Shown: piece after piece, positions 5,606 through 7,439 of the stretch
Layout of the letters: every line of letters starts with the position of its first letter
Numbering within the stretch: the stretch's first letter is position 1
Origin: Candidatus Pacearchaeota archaeon
Lineage (GTDB): Archaea; Nanoarchaeota; Nanoarchaeia; Pacearchaeales; GW2011-AR1
Assembly: GCA_002690445.1 (NCBI GenBank)
Contig: NZER01000076.1
Span: 1 to 7,439, forward strand
Length of the DNA stretch: 7,439 nt
Direction of reading: 5' to 3'
Translations under genes and position numbers: made by a program
Notes under the pieces: generated by a model
The model's database searches: none
The model's input: the letters and a program-made list of their open reading frames with translations, nothing else
What the model was told of the DNA's origin: nothing

Positions 5606-5800
5606 CTATGTGCGTTCGTCCCACACATCGAAATCGATCTCCGCTCTCATTTTATCCGCACAGTCCCAGCATAGATCTCGCGGGATGGTATGCTCCGAGT
5701 CTCCCACGGCCTTTTTGGCCGATGGAATGATAGTCCAGCCGCTTCTCACGATGGGGACCACATCTTCACCACATCGGTCGCACAAGATCTTAGTGGCCAT
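5606..5800 (-). CDS. Small zinc-ribbon protein, 64 aa (82 aa if the GTG at 5854 is used)
   Basis: From ATG 5800 the protein reads MATKILCDRCGEDVVP..., with a CDRC pair near the N-terminus (7-10) and an LCWDC pair (44-47) after a central segment, a typical four-Cys zinc ribbon; the tail is acidic (AEIDFDVWDERT). AGGAGGG (5806-5812) stands five bases before this ATG, the strongest start signal. The same frame also opens at GTG 5854, which overlaps the upstream stop as GTGA and has GGGAG (5859-5863) four bases away; that form adds 18 residues (MTLEEAFCAVQEYNRREK). Proteins of this type occur widely in phages with unknown roles. Both starts may be used. Confidence 0.75.
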   Translation of the reverse strand: MATKILCDRCGEDVVPIVRSGWTIIPSAKKAVGDSEHTIPRDLCWDCADKMRAEIDFDVWDERT

Positions 5801-5850
5801 CTTTTCCCTCCTGTTATATTCCTGTACCGCGCAAAACGCCTCTTCGAGTG

Positions 5851-6204
5851 TCACTGTTCTCCCATGATACTTGAGAGGCTCTCAGGCCCCTTGTGGTGGC
5901 CTTTGGGGGGCCAGTTCATCTTCTTCTGCGCCTTACCCGCCCTGACCTCACCTTGGATGGTATCCGGCGTCGAGGCGACGTTGGCCTGTCGCTCCTGCAT
6001 AATGAGGATAATGGCGTAACGGGCCAAGGCTCTTTGTACGACTCTGGCAGGAGAGTCGATGCTGGGTGAGGGGTTGACCCCGCTATCCCACTCGAGCGCC
6101 TGCAGGTGCTTCTTCATGGCGGCGGTGTTGTCGAAGGGGCGCAGTTGTTCCACCAGCCCCTGGAACAGGTTTTCGATCCCGGTAGTGTGCTTGTCAGTCC
6201 ACAC
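5851..6204 (-). CDS. Phage protein of unknown function, 117 aa
   Basis: Opens at GTG 6204, overlapping the last codons of the upstream HTH gene (stop 6194-6196), with only a weak AAGG three bases before. A later start (GTG at codon 18, or ATG at codon 30) is possible. The protein is mostly soluble: an N-terminal helix, a motif SPSIDSPARVVQRALARYAIILIMQERQ (about 47-74) with one short hydrophobic run, and a basic C-terminus rich in Lys, Gly and His (GKAQKKMNWPPKGHHKG). No family recognised. Its TGA overlaps the GTG start of the zinc-ribbon frame, so it is part of the same operon. Confidence 0.6.
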   Translation of the reverse strand: MWTDKHTTGIENLFQGLVEQLRPFDNTAAMKKHLQALEWDSGVNPSPSIDSPARVVQRALARYAIILIMQERQANVASTPDTIQGEVRAGKAQKKMNWPPKGHHKGPESLSSIMGEQ

Positions 6205-6376
6205 GGGCCTTGGCCTTCTTCATAGAGGAGCGGAACTCAACGCCGTGTTTCTGTGCGTTGCGCCAGATCGTATTGGAAGCGCACCCGCAGGACCGTGCCG
6301 CATCGGCGTGGCTGTGGTATCTGCGCGCGAGATCCTGCAGATATTTCTTGGTGTAGATTGATTTAGGACTTGACAC
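6194..6376 (-). CDS. Small helix-turn-helix DNA-binding protein, 60 aa
   Basis: GTG 6376 with AAGGAGG (6384-6390) seven bases upstream. Residues 9-45 read as a homeodomain-like helix-turn-helix: YTKKYLQDLARRYHSHADAA, then CGCASNTIWRNAQKHGVEFR, where ASNTIWRNAQKHG is the recognition helix and the 'T.WR...KHG' ending is typical of resolvase/transposase-like HTH domains. The tail is basic (MKKAKAR). The size suits a stand-alone regulator or a DNA-binding accessory. A 10-bp palindrome (TAACGCGTTA, 6423-6432) lies 46 bases upstream and is a reasonable operator candidate. Start and family class are well supported; its target is unknown. Confidence 0.72.
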   Translation of the reverse strand: MSSPKSIYTKKYLQDLARRYHSHADAARSCGCASNTIWRNAQKHGVEFRSSMKKAKARVD

Positions 6377-6416
6377 TGTAAAACCTCCTTGTGTAGAATG
6401 TTGGTTGCCTGCATTA

Positions 6417-6509
6417 CCGTGCTAACGCGTTAACTCTTATTATTGCAAGGGCTTGACCTCAATCCAGCCCTCGTCAGAGTAAGCCTCATAGGGACATCCG
6501 TTAGCACGG
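6417..6509. repeat. 11-bp inverted repeat pair plus palindrome upstream of the HTH gene
   Basis: CCGTGCTAACG at 6417-6427 is the exact inverse complement of CGTTAGCACGG at 6499-6509, 71 bases apart. The left copy overlaps a 10-bp perfect palindrome, TAACGCGTTA (6423-6432). The right copy lies within the 65-aa ORF and codes for part of FRANG. The left copy is just before the small HTH gene, so a paired operator is possible, but an 11-bp match in a window this long could also occur by chance. Confidence 0.35.
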
Positions 6510-6637
6510 AACCAGGCACCCTGTGGGGCTTTCTCTTTGGTCCCCAAACCTGCCATCGTAGGGATCTGGCCACCCCCGGTAGGTATAACCGGACCCAGGA
6601 TCTTGCGCCCTTCGTCAGGGTGTGAGTGTCGGGGCAT
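6440..6637 (-). CDS. Unassigned ORF, 65 aa, start uncertain
   Basis: From ATG 6637 the product begins MPRHSHPDEGRKILGPVIPT and continues with a Gly-rich loop, TKEKAPQGAWFRANGCPYEA and DEGWIEVKPLQ. It looks protein-like in composition but no family is recognised. No Shine-Dalgarno precedes the ATG. The same frame is open upstream as far as the TAA of the previous gene (6734-6736), and that 96-base stretch also reads plausibly (VTSHRESYIGCEYIVGQCPA) yet contains no ATG, GTG or TTG. The true N-terminus may therefore be missing, recoded, or altered by a sequence error. Position between two better supported genes on the same strand favours a real gene. Confidence 0.5.
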   Translation of the reverse strand: MPRHSHPDEGRKILGPVIPTGGGQIPTMAGLGTKEKAPQGAWFRANGCPYEAYSDEGWIEVKPLQ

Positions 6638-6653
6638 GATGGCAGGGCACTGG

Positions 6654-6687
6654 CCGACTATATACTCACATCCGATATACGACTCAC
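6654..6687. repeat. Two imperfect 16-bp direct repeats
   Basis: CCGACTATATACTCAC (6654-6669) and CCGATATACGACTCAC (6672-6687) share CCGA at the left and ACTCAC at the right with A/T-rich centres, repeated at an 18-bp period. They fall in the 96-base gap between two minus-strand ORFs. They may be binding sites or remnants of coding sequence; 10 of 16 positions match, so support is weak. Confidence 0.25.
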
Positions 6688-6733
6688 GATGCGACGTGAC
6701 CGACTGACGGTCTGTTGCAGAGAGGTTGATGTA

Positions 6734-7066
6734 TTAGCCTCTCTCTGCTCGGCTCTCTCCCTCGGGTCTGTGCGAATTGGTCCTCTCTGACCATAGTTGA
6801 TTCAGTTGCCTTTCCATCCGAAGGACTTGGTGGGCCAATTCATCGATCCTCCTATCTGGAAGACCTTCTTGTGTTACCCTATGGGCATCCAGTAGGCGAC
6901 GGGCCTCATCGTATTCCTTGGCATAGTTGTTCAAGCCGAACTTACAGTCGTTGATGAATCTATCTAATAGGTCGAAAGCCTCATTCCGCTCCTTCTCGAT
7001 AGCCTCACAGAGGGGCCGTGTGTCCCCCTGTTCGTATCGATCCTGCCATCTCTTCCATTTGGCCAT
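6734..7066 (-). CDS. Helical coiled-coil phage protein of unknown function, 110 aa
   Basis: ATG 7066 overlaps the TAA stop of the RusA-like gene as TAATG, and GAGGAG (7075-7080) is eight bases upstream, so this start is chosen over a longer in-frame one at 7156 that would run back into the resolvase gene. The protein is strongly charged and helical: MAKWKRWQDRYEQGDTRPLC, then EAIEKERNEAFDLLDRF, YAKEYDEARRLLDAH and IDELAHQVLRMERQLNQLW, heptad-like over much of its length, with a disordered C-terminal tail. No enzyme motif or membrane segment. Transcription and probably translation are coupled to the resolvase. Confidence 0.75.
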   Translation of the reverse strand: MAKWKRWQDRYEQGDTRPLCEAIEKERNEAFDLLDRFINDCKFGLNNYAKEYDEARRLLDAHRVTQEGLPDRRIDELAHQVLRMERQLNQLWSERTNSHRPEGESRAERG

Positions 7067-7437
7067 TAGGTTGTCTCCTCGATGATCTCGACCTCGATGC
7101 GAGGTCGCTCTTTGTCCACCAGGAACCTGTCCTCGAGTCCCGTGATCACCCGCCATCCGTCGTCAGGCAGGATCTTCGCCCACACCAAACCATCGAGGAT
7201 GAACTTTGCCCCGGCACGGATGTTGTCCATGTCCCGCCTGCGGTTTGGCTCATGCCACAGGAAGCGAATCCTGCACTTGCCCTCCACGGGCTTCAGGCTG
7301 GCCCCCATGGCCATCCAAGCCACAGAGTGCGTCATCTGTTTCTTCATCCTTGATCCAGCATGACGGTGGCTGTTGGACGCCTTGTCCATCTCGTTCTTCC
7401 CCGGCAGGCGACCCTCAACAATGAACCGCTGCATCAT
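7066..7437 (-). CDS. rusA: RusA-family Holliday junction resolvase, 123 aa
   Basis: RusA enzymes are dimeric, metal-dependent endonucleases that cut four-way DNA junctions; phages use them in recombination, branch removal or packaging. Here FIVEGRLPGKNE (5-16) is the usual N-terminal strand and loop, HEPNRRRDMDNI (62-73) carries the catalytic Asp69 and Asp71, the helix AGAKFILDGLV (75-85) supplies a conserved Lys78 and Asp82, and ILPDDGW (89-95) gives the Asp92/Asp93 pair; RPRIEVEIIE is the C-terminal strand. The length is close to the family norm. Tandem ATG codons at 7437 and 7434 lie two bases from the window edge, so an upstream start or ribosome-binding site cannot be examined. Confidence 0.9.
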   Translation of the reverse strand: MMQRFIVEGRLPGKNEMDKASNSHRHAGSRMKKQMTHSVAWMAMGASLKPVEGKCRIRFLWHEPNRRRDMDNIRAGAKFILDGLVWAKILPDDGWRVITGLEDRFLVDKERPRIEVEIIEETT

Positions 7438-7439
7438 TC

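Noticed and set aside
4711..6019. Plus-strand ORFs opposite the minus-strand block
   Set aside because: They lack ribosome-binding sites, show no recognisable domains, and lie antisense to genes with strong starts and family signals.
6654..6690. TATACT at 6661-6666 as a plus-strand -10 promoter box
   Set aside because: No acceptable -35 element 16-18 bases upstream and no plus-strand gene follows.

Overview
The window looks like part of a tailed bacteriophage genome (Caudoviricetes) of an unidentified bacterial host, of the kind recovered from environmental viromes or as a prophage. Grounds for this are the tightly packed small genes with overlapping stops and starts, a large repetitive tail-fibre-type gene, a VanY-type lysis peptidase next to a coiled-coil membrane protein, and a RusA-family Holliday junction resolvase. 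No tRNA, rRNA, CRISPR array, insertion sequence or integrase is visible. Nothing in the sequence fixes the host.

The layout is two converging blocks. The plus-strand block (1-4553) is a late structure and lysis module. It starts with the 3' part of a tail fibre or appendage gene that runs in from the left edge, followed by several small proteins: a 71-aa protein, a 38-aa basic protein, a 123-aa protein, a 23-aa micro-ORF, a 61-aa hydrophobic protein and an uncertain Cys/Gly-rich ORF. It ends with a coiled-coil membrane protein (holin or spanin-like candidate) and an M15-type peptidoglycan peptidase. Most junctions carry a Shine-Dalgarno sequence on or just after the previous stop codon, so this reads as one transcript.

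The minus-strand block (7437 down to 4513) is an early or DNA-transaction module. In transcription order it holds the RusA-like resolvase, a helical coiled-coil protein (TAATG overlap), an unassigned 65-aa ORF, a small helix-turn-helix protein, an unassigned 117-aa protein, a CxxC/CxxC zinc-ribbon protein, a 38-aa micro-ORF, a winged-helix protein, a second small Cys-pair protein (ATGA overlap) and an HNH-like protein. Several of these starts are GTG or TTG but have good ribosome-binding sites.

The two blocks meet tail to tail with a 41-bp coding overlap (4513-4553). A 13-bp perfect hairpin inside the peptidase gene sits just past the end of the minus-strand operon and could terminate it. The most interesting non-coding signal is a nested set of inverted repeats at 5426-5512 in front of the winged-helix gene. 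Its outer helix is complete only in the minus-strand RNA, where the single mismatch becomes a G-U pair, and a 38-aa ORF ends inside its inner hairpin. This looks like an uncharacterised cis-regulatory leader or operator. No stretch of more than about 300 bases lacks a gene.
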